Below are positions 15,845 through 24,791 of a DNA stretch of 57,836 nt, in pieces. Within the stretch, counting starts at the first letter, position 1, and each line of letters begins with the position of its first letter. Source of the DNA: Candidatus Aquitaenariimonas noxiae. Its GTDB lineage: Bacteria > Omnitrophota > Gorgyraeia > Aquitaenariimonadales > Aquitaenariimonadaceae. The notes under the pieces are model-generated. The model was given only the letters and a program-made list of their open reading frames with translations. It was not told the origin of the DNA and made no database searches. A program made the translations under genes and the position numbers. The stretch is taken from contig PEWV01000074.1 in NCBI GenBank assembly GCA_002780005.1, forward strand, positions 1-57,836. The letters are read 5' to 3'.

Positions 15845-16697
15845 CTATTTAACTATATGTTTTGTAAATCTCGAGCTTAAAACCCTCGAGACTATGCTTA
15901 TTATTAAAATTATTACAGTAAGTATAAGCGCTGACGCATACGCGCGCGCCTGAACCTCGGGAAAAGGTGTTCCTAATTGGAAAAATATGGCCAAAGGCAA
16001 GGTAGCGGCCGGGCTTAATAAAGAAGAGGGTATACTATCGCTGAAACCGGCTGTAAATATAACCGAGGCGGCGTCTCCTATACCTCTTCCAAAGGCTATC
16101 AATACGGCAGTCACTATGCCGGGCAGGGCCTGCCGAACTACGACTTTCATGGAAGTCTCAAGCCTCGTAGCGCCCAGGGCGTATGAAGCCTCTAAAAGTT
16201 CTCTCGGCACCATCTTTACCACTTCGTCCATGGCCCTGCTTATAATGGGCAGGATAAAAAGCGCAACAGTTATAATTCCGGCTAATAATGAAGCCCACAA
16301 ATGAAAAAAAAGCATAATAGCGAACCCAAAAGCACCGTAAACTATTGACGGCACCCCCCCATAATACATCAAATGAAAAACGCGTGAAGTTTACCAGCGG
16401 CGAGTCTTTCTTCGAGTATACATTAATATACAAAACGACCGGCAGGCTGATCAATATCGCCAAAAACGTAGCGCCGCCTGCCAGATAAAGCGAGCCTACA
16501 ATAGCGTTCAATATTCCGCCGGCTTTCCCAAGATAATATCCGCCCTTTGGCGTTTGCGTAACCATTGCCCAATTCATAGCGGGCAGCCCTTTAATAACTA
16601 TTACGGACAAAATGAAAACTACGACCGCCAGGACAGTCAGCGTGGATATGGACATAAGGACTTTAAAAATATTTTCTTCTATCTTTCGCTTATCCAT
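15845..16697 (-). pseudogene. pstA: Phosphate permease PstA, frameshifted at a G7 run
   Basis: Inner-membrane permease half of the Pst phosphate transporter, split in two frames. The first part (from ATG 16697, MDKRKIEEN) covers the N-terminal helices up to FDVLWGG. The second part continues from [16 protein letters not shown] through the EAA-type loop ([15 protein letters not shown]) to the C-terminus at 15845. The break is at a run of seven G on the minus strand (16354-16360); six G would give the expected [13 protein letters not shown] and an intact protein of about 283 residues. This could be an assembly error, a phase-variable tract or a true mutation. The ATG at 16697 fits directly behind the pstC stop. 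Confidence 0.85.
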
Positions 16698-16698
16698 C

Positions 16699-17592
16699 CT
16701 ATTCAACGCTCCTCTCGACCCTGACAAGGATCATCCTGGATATAACATTAAAAAATAAAACTACTACCAATAAGATCAAAGAACCTAACAACAGGGCCGA
16801 ATCATACAATGGGATCGACATCATCTCTCCGTAATTATTGGCGATCAACGCCGGCAGCGGATATACGGGATCAAAAAGCGTGGAAGGAACCTTAGCAACA
16901 TTCCCGGCAACCATAAGCACTGCCATGGTTTCTCCGAAGGCCCGCGAAACTCCGAGTACGATCGCCGCGATCACGCCGGGCATTGCCTTACGCATAACGG
17001 TGTGCTTTATGGTCTGCCATTTCGTGGCCCCAAGTGACAGGGAGGCTTCTCTCATCTCGTTCGGTACTGTTCTAACAACCTCTAACGACACATGTATGAT
17101 CACGGGAAATATCATTATAGCAAGGATGATGCCAGCCGCCAAAAGACTGTAGCCGGTCGAGAAAGTCCCGAAATACGGCGCGATGTAATCTTTTATCAGC
17201 GGGACTATTACCAAGACACCCCACACCCCGTAAACAACCGATGGTATGCCGGCAAGCAAATCTATAAGCGGTTTGGAAAATTCGCGTATCCCCTTAGGGG
17301 CATACTCCGAAAGATATATTGACGTAAGGATACAAAACGGAACGGCTATGATAACAGCTACACCCGTTACCCAAAGCGTCCCTATGATAAACGGGAAGAA
17401 ACCGAACTCTCCTTTAAACGGCCGCCAGGAAGAGGAAAATATCAATTCCGCCAAAGGTTTAGCGAAAAGGATCGGCTTAGACTTGCAATACAGCCCGAAT
17501 ACCATTAGAAAAACGATAAAGCCGCAGGAAAGCGTCAAAAACAGCATAAGCTTACTTGCAATTTTATCTAGGAGCAGCCTTACGCTTTTCAT
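16699..17592 (-). CDS. pstC: Phosphate permease PstC
   Basis: A 297-residue integral membrane permease with six predicted helices, pairing with PstA in the phosphate transporter. The permease loop EASLSLGATKWQTIKHTVMRKAMPG near 180-204 is the site that contacts PstB, and AGIPSVVYGVWG near 114-125 is typical of Pst permeases. The frame is intact. It lies 14 bases behind pstS and one base before the pstA ATG. Confidence 0.9.
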   Translation of the reverse strand: MKSVRLLLDKIASKLMLFLTLSCGFIVFLMVFGLYCKSKPILFAKPLAELIFSSSWRPFKGEFGFFPFIIGTLWVTGVAVIIAVPFCILTSIYLSEYAPKGIREFSKPLIDLLAGIPSVVYGVWGVLVIVPLIKDYIAPYFGTFSTGYSLLAAGIILAIMIFPVIIHVSLEVVRTVPNEMREASLSLGATKWQTIKHTVMRKAMPGVIAAIVLGVSRAFGETMAVLMVAGNVAKVPSTLFDPVYPLPALIANNYGEMMSIPLYDSALLLGSLILLVVVLFFNVISRMILVRVERSVE

Positions 17593-17605
17593 GTCTTCGC
17601 GTTCT

Positions 17606-18568
17606 TTAAATTTCGAGCTTCTTTAACTGTTCTTGAAGAACATCGCTTGGAAGATTTATATAACCGGCTTCGGGAACATACTTTTGTCCGTCGGTCAGGA
17701 CCCATTTTATAAATTCCACAACAGTTTTATTCGTCGGCTTTCCTCCACAGACGAATTGAAGGGCCCTTGTGGGCGGCGAAGGGTATCTCCCGGTAGCTAT
17801 GGCATCTACGATCTCGTTTGAGGTATTATAAAAAGCTTCCTCTTTGTCAATTGTACCGTTGCCGTTTATATCTATCGGCAGCGGTTTTAATCCTTCGACA
17901 GGCGCTTTCGTCTTGGAATCGTATAGATAATTAATGTTGTTATAACCTGTTCCTAAAACATCCTTTTTTACAGCCTCGGCTAACCCCGGATCTCCATAAA
18001 CCCCTACCCCCAAAAGATCTTCCTGCTTATTTCCTAAATATTTAGCCCAAGTTTCTGAGGCACCGCAGGCGTCCGAACGCGTATAAACATGTATTAAGGA
18101 CGGATCTTCACTCCCGCCCATAGCTTCTCCCCATTTTGTAATTTTGCCTTCAATCCAGATCTTTGAAAAAATTTCTTTTGTAACACCTTTAGCGAGAAGT
18201 TCTTTTATCAGGGGATTTTTGGCATTTACCGTAGGCACTACGGCGTCTTTTGTAACAGAAACTCACCAGGCGCCTTTTGCGGTTTCCTCAGGATTAACAT
18301 CTCTTGAAACCATGCCGATATCGACGATTTTAGACAGGCAATCAACCATTCCCTTACCGGCCCCTCCTGCAGAAACATCCACTTTTACGGCCGGATGAAC
18401 TTTCTGGAATTCCTCGGCCCATTTAACGGTCATAGGATACAGCGCCCACGCTCCGGATATGGTTACAGTCCCTTTCAATTCGTCGCCATTAGCCTCGCTA
18501 TGCATAATAGCGATCCACATTGCGAATAAAAAGCTTACTAATAGCAATCCGATTACCGTCTTTTTCAT
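17606..18568 (-). pseudogene. pstS: Phosphate-binding protein PstS, interrupted by in-frame TGA
   Basis: Periplasmic phosphate-binding protein of the Pst system. Codons 1-101 (18568-18266) give a Sec signal peptide and the N-terminal lobe (TVTISGAWALYPM, SAGGAGKGM, IGMVSRDV), ending EETAKGAW. A TGA at 18263-18265 follows, then the same frame resumes (VSVTKDAVVPTVN) to the normal end at 17606. No base is missing, so a single codon has become a stop; TGG to TGA would be one transition. The second half could restart at the GTG at 18238, but it would have no signal peptide. The gene has a good AAGGAG site and a sigma-70-like promoter. Confidence 0.88.
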
Positions 18569-18620
18569 TCAAGTCTCCTTTTTATATTGATCTGTCCGTT
18601 GTTTTCTAAAATTTTGTACT

Positions 18621-18649
18621 ATTTTACACCATTTATATCTATCTTACAA
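18621..18649 (-). promoter_or_regulatory. Predicted promoter of pstSCAB
   Basis: On the minus strand TTGTAA (18644-18649) and TAAAAT (18621-18626) are separated by 17 bases, about 50 bases before the pstS start. No clear Pho box is visible to me. Confidence 0.5.
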
Positions 18650-18664
18650 TATAATTTGATCAAG

Positions 18665-19144
18665 TTAATACGTCCTTTTCCCGGGTTGCTTAAGCCACAT
18701 TTTAAAGAGGGCGATGTTTTCATCCCTTAAAACGCCTCCCATGACGCGTATTTTGCTTTTGCCTATTTTTTTCATCTTTTCGTTTGAAACGCACAATTCG
18801 TTAAAACCCAATTTTTTGGCGGCGTATATTTTAGAGCCATAGATTATGCATGATATTTTAGACCAGTGGCAGGCGCTGAAGCACATCGGGCAAGGCTCGC
18901 AGGTGGAATAGATCACGCATCCTGACAGGTCAATGGTTTTAAGTTTACTGCATGCCTTTTTGATGGCGCGCATTTCGGCGTGGGCGGTACTATCCGCACC
19001 CTGCCATACCCCATTGTGGGCAGAGCTTATTATTTTTCCACCCTTAACTATACAGGCCCCGAATGGCGTTTGGCCGCGGCGAATTCCCTGCCGCGCCTTC
19101 CTGATCGCGCACATCATGAATTTCTCTCGTTTTAAATAGCTCAT
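18665..19144 (-). CDS. Nucleoside/guanine deaminase of the CMP/dCMP deaminase fold
   Basis: A 159-residue zinc hydrolase. HAE at 55-57 supplies the zinc ligand His and the proton-shuttling Glu, and PCPMC at 84-88 supplies the two Cys ligands. TPFGACIVKGG and the ACHWSKISCIIYGS stretch resemble bacterial guanine deaminases (GuaD) more than tRNA adenosine deaminase TadA, but the distinction is not certain. It converts an aminopurine or related base to the oxo form in the cytoplasm. Its ATG overlaps the stop of the MFS gene (ATGA, 19141-19144), implying coupled translation. Confidence 0.82.
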   Translation of the reverse strand: MSYLKREKFMMCAIRKARQGIRRGQTPFGACIVKGGKIISSAHNGVWQGADSTAHAEMRAIKKACSKLKTIDLSGCVIYSTCEPCPMCFSACHWSKISCIIYGSKIYAAKKLGFNELCVSNEKMKKIGKSKIRVMGGVLRDENIALFKMWLKQPGKRTY

Positions 19145-20415
19145 CCTATATCCTTAAACTTTTGGTCGTCCAGTCCGGAAATTGCTTCATCTATCGTACG
19201 CAGCTTTCCTGCAAAAAATACGGCTCCTAAAATACATGATAAACCGCTTATTAATAAAGTATTTGCGGCCCCGACTTTACTGGCCAAGCTTCCGGCTATT
19301 AAGCTTCCGAATGGCATCATGCCTGCAAACGCTATCGTGTAGAAACTCATCACCCTGCCGCGTTTGTCGTCATCCGCTATGTTCTGCAACAGGGTGTTGC
19401 TTGCCACTGTCTGCGCCATCATGCCAAAACCGATGGAGATCGCAAGAAATAAGGACAGCCATAATAAATTGCAAAATGAAAAAGCGATAAGACTGATACC
19501 AAATATGATCGTAGACTTAGGGATTATCTTTTCCATGCCCCGCACATCTTTTCTGGATGCGAGGTGAAGTGCGCCTACTAAGGCGCCGAGACCTATGGCG
19601 CCCATGAGAAATCCCAGGGTGTGCGCCCCGCCGTGAAGGATATCCTTGGCGAATATAGGCATAAGGGCTGCGCAGGACATGCCAAGCATGCTGACCAATA
19701 CGACAAGGAGTAAAATATATCTTATAGGAGCAAATCCGACAACATAAGAAAACCCTTCTTTTAATTCCTGCAAAATATTATTTTTATTATGCATTTCTCT
19801 TCGCTTGATCTTCATGGCCCATAACGCAAATATAACCGCCAGAAAGCTCAAGGCATTCAGCAAAAAACAAATCGCCTCGCCCAATACGGCAATGACTACG
19901 CCAGCCAAGGAAGAACCTACAAGCCTGCTTCCGTTAAATATGGATGAATTAAGAGCAATGGCATTGCCCAGATCTTCCTTTTTCTCAACCATATCTATCA
20001 CGAAAGCCTGTCTTGCCGGCATGTCAAAGGAGTTTACCAGGCCCATGAAAACGCTTAAAAATACAATATGCCATACTTTTATAACTCCGGTAAAAGTAAG
20101 AACGGCAAACAAAAAGGCCTGCACCATTAAAAGCGTCTGCGTAATAAAAATTATCTTTCTTCGGTTCCAGCGGTCCACAAAAACTCCGGCGAAAGGAGAA
20201 AAAATAAATGCGGGGATCTGGCTGATAAATCCTATTGCCCCGAGAAGGAATGCCGAGTTAGTCAAACGGTAAATAAGCCAGCTTATAGCTATCATCTGCA
20301 TCCACGAACCGTTCAAAGACACACTTTGACCTAAGAAATAGAGCCTGTAATTTCTGTACCTGAGAGCTCTAAGCATAAACTTAAAACCGTTCATACTATC
20401 AGCATGCTGGGCCAT
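19141..20415 (-). CDS. MFS transporter (MFS_3 / enterobactin-exporter-like)
   Basis: About 424 residues with 12 predicted membrane helices. The first cytoplasmic loop motif between helices 2 and 3 is visible as GVFVDRWNRRKI near residue 80. The layout MLRALRYRNYRLYFLGQSVSLNGSWMQMIAISWL is typical of the EntS-like MFS group, which often exports drugs or siderophores. The substrate is unknown. A TTG at 20439 would add eight residues; I prefer the ATG at 20415. It is translationally coupled to the deaminase behind it. Confidence 0.82.
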   Translation of the reverse strand: MAQHADSMNGFKFMLRALRYRNYRLYFLGQSVSLNGSWMQMIAISWLIYRLTNSAFLLGAIGFISQIPAFIFSPFAGVFVDRWNRRKIIFITQTLLMVQAFLFAVLTFTGVIKVWHIVFLSVFMGLVNSFDMPARQAFVIDMVEKKEDLGNAIALNSSIFNGSRLVGSSLAGVVIAVLGEAICFLLNALSFLAVIFALWAMKIKRREMHNKNNILQELKEGFSYVVGFAPIRYILLLVVLVSMLGMSCAALMPIFAKDILHGGAHTLGFLMGAIGLGALVGALHLASRKDVRGMEKIIPKSTIIFGISLIAFSFCNLLWLSLFLAISIGFGMMAQTVASNTLLQNIADDDKRGRVMSFYTIAFAGMMPFGSLIAGSLASKVGAANTLLISGLSCILGAVFFAGKLRTIDEAISGLDDQKFKDIG

Positions 20416-20460
20416 ATTCTTTAATTTATAATTTTGCAAAAAATACTACACGAAACAGTA

Positions 20461-20520
20461 AATAACAAACCCCATTAGAAATTTTGTTACATTTTCTAAC
20501 AAAAGATATTTCTAACGGGG
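20461..20520 (-). terminator. Rho-independent terminator after the MscS gene
   Basis: On the minus strand CCCCGTTAGAAAT pairs with ATTTCTAATGGGG (arms 20508-20520 and 20470-20482), with an inner TTTTGTTA/TAACAAAA extension, followed by a T-rich tail. It starts 11 bases past the MscS stop. Confidence 0.75.
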
Positions 20521-20530
20521 CGAGTTTTTG

Positions 20531-21037
20531 CTACTTTGGGTTGATCGTTATTTTATCCGATGTCAATTTTGCATTAGGGATTATGACGCGTTTTTTATCG
20601 GGAGTGACGAGAATAGTATTAAATATCTGTATTTCCTGCACCGTTCCTGATGCCCCGGCCGCTTCAATAACATCTCCAAGCGCGAACGGCTGGAAAAGTA
20701 TGATCATGACCCCTGCGGCAAAATTTGCCAATGAGCCCTGCAGCGCAAAACCTACTGCCAAGCCTGCTGCGCCTATTATTGCTACAAACGAGTTAGTCTC
20801 GATACCTAGCTTGCCAAGAGCTGCGATAATGACAAAAATCAGGATACCGAAATAAACAATATTTTTAGCAAAGGACGCCAACGTCTTATTGACCTTGGCC
20901 TTTTCCATAGCCCGCTCGCAAAGTGCCGCGATAAGCTTGGCTACCCATTTACCAATTACAAAGATAAGTATCGCCGCAATAAGGCTTAGCCCGTACTGGA
21001 TAACATACCCGTAAAATTTGTCTAAATTCTGCTGCAT
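20531..21037 (-). CDS. Small MscS-type mechanosensitive channel
   Basis: A 168-residue short MscS homologue, limited to the channel core. Two or three membrane segments lie in the first 90 residues, including the pore helix IIGAAGLAVGFALQGSLANFAAGVMIIL near 88-115 with its small-residue packing. The start of the beta domain follows (FALGDVIEAAGASGTVQEIQIFNTILVTPDKKRVIIPN). It ends soon after PNAKLTSDKI, so the C-terminal cage of E. coli MscS (286 residues) is missing. It releases solutes on hypo-osmotic shock. It is a single gene bounded by a terminator. Confidence 0.85.
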   Translation of the reverse strand: MQQNLDKFYGYVIQYGLSLIAAILIFVIGKWVAKLIAALCERAMEKAKVNKTLASFAKNIVYFGILIFVIIAALGKLGIETNSFVAIIGAAGLAVGFALQGSLANFAAGVMIILFQPFALGDVIEAAGASGTVQEIQIFNTILVTPDKKRVIIPNAKLTSDKITINPK

Positions 21038-21067
21038 GAAAACCTCCTTTTATAGATCATACATTCA

Positions 21068-21757
21068 TTATTTGACTCCAAGTATAATTTCTTTATTTTT
21101 ATAGTACAATTTTACCGCTGCCTCGGTGATCTCCGTTACTTTTGCACCGCTAATCGTATCTCCAACTTTAACAACGTCATCATTTATTACCGCGGTAGGA
21201 TTGTTTTTATCGTACATTATCCCGCTGAGTTCAAACGGCGATGCATTCTTGGTCATTTTTTTCTTCAATTTGGCCGTAGCGGACTTTTTCATATCATCAA
21301 GCTTGGACAATTTCTTTTTTATGTCCTTTAATGGATCCACGGACCTTTTCAGCACGCTTTCCATTTTCGCCGCAAAATTCGCCGCATCCGTATAGCCGGC
21401 AAACCTCTCCAGGATCCTGCCGCTAGAATTAATAAAAACTATCGTGGGATAGCCTCTTACTATATATTTTTTTGTCAATTCCGGGCTCTTGTCACCGTCT
21501 ATCTTAACGCATATAAATTCCCTGGACAATTCCCGCACTTTTTCATCAGGATATACGTCGGTGTCTAATTTCTTGCACCAGCCGCACCATTCCGTATAAA
21601 AATCTATCAAAATGGGCTTTCCTTCTTTTCCCGCTTCTATAAGGGCAGATTCCAAATTATATTTCCAGTAGATCGCATAAGCGTTCTTTGCCAGGAAGAA
21701 ACTTGCGAAAAGCGTCGCAGCTAAGAAAGCTGGGATAAGCCGATTTAAGCGTTTCAT
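21068..21757 (-). CDS. Exported thioredoxin-fold protein
   Basis: A 229-residue protein with a Sec signal peptide (cleavage near AYA, residue 28) and a thioredoxin domain at about 30-145. The active site is WCGWC (57-61, Cys58 and Cys61), and the cis-Pro is in VRGYPTIVFI. This is the DsbD-gamma or TlpA-like style of periplasmic thioredoxins that pass electrons to periplasmic proteins. A Lys-rich linker (about 146-175) leads to a short C-terminal beta region (VKVGDTISGAKVTEITEAAVKL) that resembles a pilus-assembly PilP or SH3-like fold. The partner is unknown. Confidence 0.82.
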   Translation of the reverse strand: MKRLNRLIPAFLAATLFASFFLAKNAYAIYWKYNLESALIEAGKEGKPILIDFYTEWCGWCKKLDTDVYPDEKVRELSREFICVKIDGDKSPELTKKYIVRGYPTIVFINSSGRILERFAGYTDAANFAAKMESVLKRSVDPLKDIKKKLSKLDDMKKSATAKLKKKMTKNASPFELSGIMYDKNNPTAVINDDVVKVGDTISGAKVTEITEAAVKLYYKNKEIILGVK

Positions 21758-21844
21758 TTGGATCTCTTTTCGTTTTGGGCCGTTTCTACATTATAATGAA
21801 CTTTAGGGGTATTGTCAAAACTATTTGGGGAGGCAAATCTTGCC

Positions 21845-22345
21845 TTATTTTAGAATGTCCCTTAGGAAGGAAAACAATCCATGGCCCGCTTCTTCTTTAT
21901 TTTGAGTTTCTTTTTTAATAAATATCATTTCCTGGTCAAGGTAGAGCCAATGGTTTTTTTCGTTCTCAAGGATATCTTCATACATCGCTCTGTATTTATC
22001 GCTATCTTGAGTCTTGGCCTTTTCATAAAATTTGATCGCCTTTTTCTCGGAAGACTTGGCCTTCCTTAGCGCGCATATTATAGAAAAGCGATTACTTTTA
22101 ATATCTGAATCCAAACGTGAGACATCCGGGTCATACATTTTCCCCGTTAAGAGCCTAAGCCTTTCATTTAATAAGTTTTTATGCTCCACCGCTTCCTCTT
22201 TGGCAAAACTTTTAAACTTATCTTTTATCCGGTTATCTTTTATAGAATCGGAAATATAACCGTAAAAACACCCGGCTATTTTTTCAGCCTTTATGGCTTC
22301 TTTAAGTTTTGCTATAAGATATTTTTCAGGTAATTGCTTTTCCAT
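21845..22345 (-). CDS. Ferritin-like / rubrerythrin-like protein
   Basis: A 166-residue, all-helical protein. Helix 1 carries Glu residues (KLKEAIKAEKIAGCFYGY), helix 2 has KEEAVEHKNLLNERL (ExxxxH/ExxH pattern), helix 3 has KAKSSEKKAIKFYEKA, and helix 4 has YEDILENEKNHWLYLD. The pattern of Glu and ExxH repeated in two helix pairs fits a di-iron ferritin-like fold, as in rubrerythrin or DUF2202 relatives. There is no rubredoxin domain and no signal peptide. It may act in oxidative stress or iron handling. It is divergent from the GNAT gene. Confidence 0.65.
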   Translation of the reverse strand: MEKQLPEKYLIAKLKEAIKAEKIAGCFYGYISDSIKDNRIKDKFKSFAKEEAVEHKNLLNERLRLLTGKMYDPDVSRLDSDIKSNRFSIICALRKAKSSEKKAIKFYEKAKTQDSDKYRAMYEDILENEKNHWLYLDQEMIFIKKETQNKEEAGHGLFSFLRDILK

Positions 22346-22420
22346 CGCGTCTCTGGTCTATTGGATAAGTTATGAATGTGAAAATTATACTCAAGAAATA
22401 GTTTTTGTCAATATAAATAG

Positions 22421-22449
22421 TTGAGGAAATAAGCTAAATATGTTAAAAT
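22421..22449 (+). promoter_or_regulatory. Predicted promoter of the GNAT / PIG-L pair
   Basis: TTGAGG (22421-22426) and TAAAAT (22444-22449) lie 17 bases apart, with TG just before the -10. They are about 40 bases upstream of the GNAT start. Confidence 0.5.
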
Positions 22450-22488
22450 GATGCAAACATTTTTAATATTATGACGCTGGATTAATTT

Positions 22489-23142
22489 ATGAATAATAGC
22501 ATTGCGGTGCGGCCGTATTCCCGTCAAGATAGAGCCAGCATAAGACGAATTTCATGCGACACGGCAGATAAGGGCGAACCTATAGACAAAATCTTTCATG
22601 ACCGTGAAATAGTCGCCGACCTATTGACACGTTATTATACGGATTACGAACCTCACTCAACGTGGGTAGCGGAATCCGGCGGCAATGTTGTGGGTTACCT
22701 TAACGGCTGCTTAAACACGCGTCGTTATTATAAAATAATGCTCTTTAGAGTATTGCCCAGGACTCTCGTAAAGGCTTTTTTGAGGGGGGTATTCTACAAA
22801 AAAGAAAGCTGGATTTTTAGTATGGCCTTGATTAAAGTATGGCGGCGCGGAGGGTTCGACCGAAAAATACCCCTTTATAAATACCCTGCCCACTTGCATA
22901 TAAATATAGACAGTGATTTTCGAGGGAAAAATATAGGCAGGATCTTGATGGAAAGATTTGTTGAGCTGGCAGGCAAGAAAGGGTTAAACGGCATACACCT
23001 GACGGTTAAAGAAAATAACGCGAACGGAAGGGCATTTTTTGAAAAAATGGGATTTGCAAAATTAGACCGTTATCTTATACCACAAATGGATCATAACTCT
23101 TACATAATTATATATGGAAAGGAAATAGCACGTGTCGGTTAG
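22489..23142 (+). CDS. GNAT family N-acetyltransferase
   Basis: A 217-residue GNAT acetyltransferase. The acetyl-CoA-binding motif A is SDFRGKNIGRILMERF near 142-157, followed by GIHLTVKENNANGRAFFEKMGF near 167-188, the usual motif B. It moves an acetyl group from acetyl-CoA to an amine; the substrate is unknown. The coding end overlaps the PIG-L deacetylase start by 11 bases, so the two are translated together and may act on the same sugar or amino-sugar: one adds, the other removes, an acyl group. That link is an inference. Confidence 0.8.
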   Translation: MNNSIAVRPYSRQDRASIRRISCDTADKGEPIDKIFHDREIVADLLTRYYTDYEPHSTWVAESGGNVVGYLNGCLNTRRYYKIMLFRVLPRTLVKAFLRGVFYKKESWIFSMALIKVWRRGGFDRKIPLYKYPAHLHINIDSDFRGKNIGRILMERFVELAGKKGLNGIHLTVKENNANGRAFFEKMGFAKLDRYLIPQMDHNSYIIIYGKEIARVG

Positions 23143-24565
23143 TAATAAAACTAAAAAAGTAACTTCTTTGTGTCTATTCGCCGTTTTGATCGTGCTTGCT
23201 TCGACCGTTGCGGTCGGCATAAAAGGCTACTCGCGGACAAAAACGGTAGACATAGCGTCTTTTCCTGAAGTGGAATTGAAAGCAAATGACAGAATTCTTA
23301 TATTAGCACCCCATCCCGACGATGAAGTTTTGGGTTGCGGCGGTATAATACAAAAAGCGTTGAAGATGCATTTGCCTATTCATATCGCCTTCCTTACCTA
23401 TGGAGACAGCAATCAGTGGGCATTTATGATCTACAGGAAACACCCCGTATTTTTCCCGAAATCAGTACGCGCTATGGGATTAATTCGACATGATGAAGCC
23501 ATAGACGCCGCTCAATCGCTTGGCGTGCAAAAAGAAAATTTAACATTTTTAGGTTATCCGGATTTTAAAACACTCAATATATGGGAGTCTCACTGGGGAA
23601 AGGCTTTGCCTGCAAAAGGCCTGTTGACAGAGGCAAGGGCGGTACCTTATAAAAACGCTTTTCGTCCAGGAGCGCCTTACAAAGGAGAGGAGATATTAAA
23701 GGATCTAAAAACCGTTTTGCTAGACTTCAAGCCTACAAAAATATTTGTTTCTCATCCGGGAGATTTCCATCCGGACCATCAGGCATTATATCTTTTTACC
23801 CGTGTCGCCTTATGGGATCTTAAAAACAAAATAAAACCTTCTATTTATACTTATCTAATTCATTACAAACTATGGCCCAGACCTCTAGGCCCTGCCCCCG
23901 AACACTTACTTATTCCGCCGCAAATATTTGACAAGATAATACCGTGGCAAATTTCTAAAATGAACGCTACGGAAATAAAAACTAAACTTGCTGCAATAAA
24001 AAAACATAAGACCGAATTTTCCTCTGATTCAAAATACTTACTTTCTTTCATTAGGCAAAATGAGTTATTCGGCGATTTCCCCACTCTAGACCTGGCCCAA
24101 GGTAAAGAATCAACTCCGCTCGTACCCTATACCGGTAAAGAAAACGAACCTGGGGAACTGGAACAACTAAACGAGAATGAACATGTGCCAATTGTCGGGA
24201 TAGAAAAGAAATCGGCTGCTTTAGATAACGATACTCTTGAACTTTTTGTTAAGCTGTCACGGCCGATTGGCAAAGGCGTAGGTGTTTCGGTATATGTTTT
24301 TGGATATAAAAAAGACAAATCGTTTGCTGAAATGCCAAAATACCGAATTCAATTTGATGCCATTAAACATAAAATTTTTAATAAGGGGCGAAGGATCGCC
24401 GGAAAGGATATAATTGTTGTAAGAACTTTGAAAGAAATAAAGATCCGGATCCCTCTCAGCACTCTTGATGACCCTGAGCGTATCCTGACAGATGTTAACA
24501 CCTATATGGGCGCCGTGCCCCTAGACTGGGTTTCGTGGAGAATTATCAAGCCTGTAAAGCAGTAA
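23132..24565 (+). CDS. PIG-L/LmbE family deacetylase, membrane-anchored
   Basis: A 477-residue protein. An N-terminal membrane anchor (about 10-30) precedes a LmbE/PIG-L zinc deacetylase domain (about 50-270). HPDDE at 61-65 gives the catalytic Asp and zinc ligands, and HPGDFHPDHQ near residue 210 gives the third zinc His. The family removes acetyl groups from N-acetylglucosaminyl groups. The C-terminal 160 residues are an extra domain of beta type that I do not recognise. The start is a GTG with an AAGGAAA site. The extracytoplasmic location implied by the anchor fits envelope glycan modification. Confidence 0.82.
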   Translation: MSVSNKTKKVTSLCLFAVLIVLASTVAVGIKGYSRTKTVDIASFPEVELKANDRILILAPHPDDEVLGCGGIIQKALKMHLPIHIAFLTYGDSNQWAFMIYRKHPVFFPKSVRAMGLIRHDEAIDAAQSLGVQKENLTFLGYPDFKTLNIWESHWGKALPAKGLLTEARAVPYKNAFRPGAPYKGEEILKDLKTVLLDFKPTKIFVSHPGDFHPDHQALYLFTRVALWDLKNKIKPSIYTYLIHYKLWPRPLGPAPEHLLIPPQIFDKIIPWQISKMNATEIKTKLAAIKKHKTEFSSDSKYLLSFIRQNELFGDFPTLDLAQGKESTPLVPYTGKENEPGELEQLNENEHVPIVGIEKKSAALDNDTLELFVKLSRPIGKGVGVSVYVFGYKKDKSFAEMPKYRIQFDAIKHKIFNKGRRIAGKDIIVVRTLKEIKIRIPLSTLDDPERILTDVNTYMGAVPLDWVSWRIIKPVKQ

Positions 24566-24760
24566 TTATATATTCAGGTAAATAACTAACGCGAGATGCA
24601 CTATGGCGAAAAATGCACTCAATATCCCAAACCTCATATGCCACTTCAGATTAAGCCACCTTACATGAAACTTAAATAACAAAATCCCGCTTGCCGCAGC
24701 CGCAAAAAGAAAAACAAACGCCAGGATCCCAGCTATTTTCATCAATTCATCTATAGGCAT
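24566..24760 (-). CDS. Small two-helix membrane protein, possible heme-binding
   Basis: A 64-residue hydrophobic protein with helices at about 8-28 and 43-63. His residues near the ends of the helices (KFHVRWLNLKWHMRFG, AIVHLAL) recall the heme-ligand spacing of ferric-reductase-like and cytochrome b561-like membrane proteins. With only two helices it could work only as an oligomer. Function unknown. Its TAA stop abuts that of the convergent PIG-L gene with no spacer. Confidence 0.55.
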   Translation of the reverse strand: MPIDELMKIAGILAFVFLFAAAASGILLFKFHVRWLNLKWHMRFGILSAFFAIVHLALVIYLNI

Positions 24761-24791
24761 GTTCGTTCTCCTTATAATAAATAGTAACTTT

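Noticed and set aside
18263-18265. Selenocysteine or Trp reading of the TGA in pstS
   Set aside because: Phosphate-binding proteins are not selenoproteins, no obvious SECIS-like hairpin was seen, and TGA ends other genes normally in this window. A point change is simpler.
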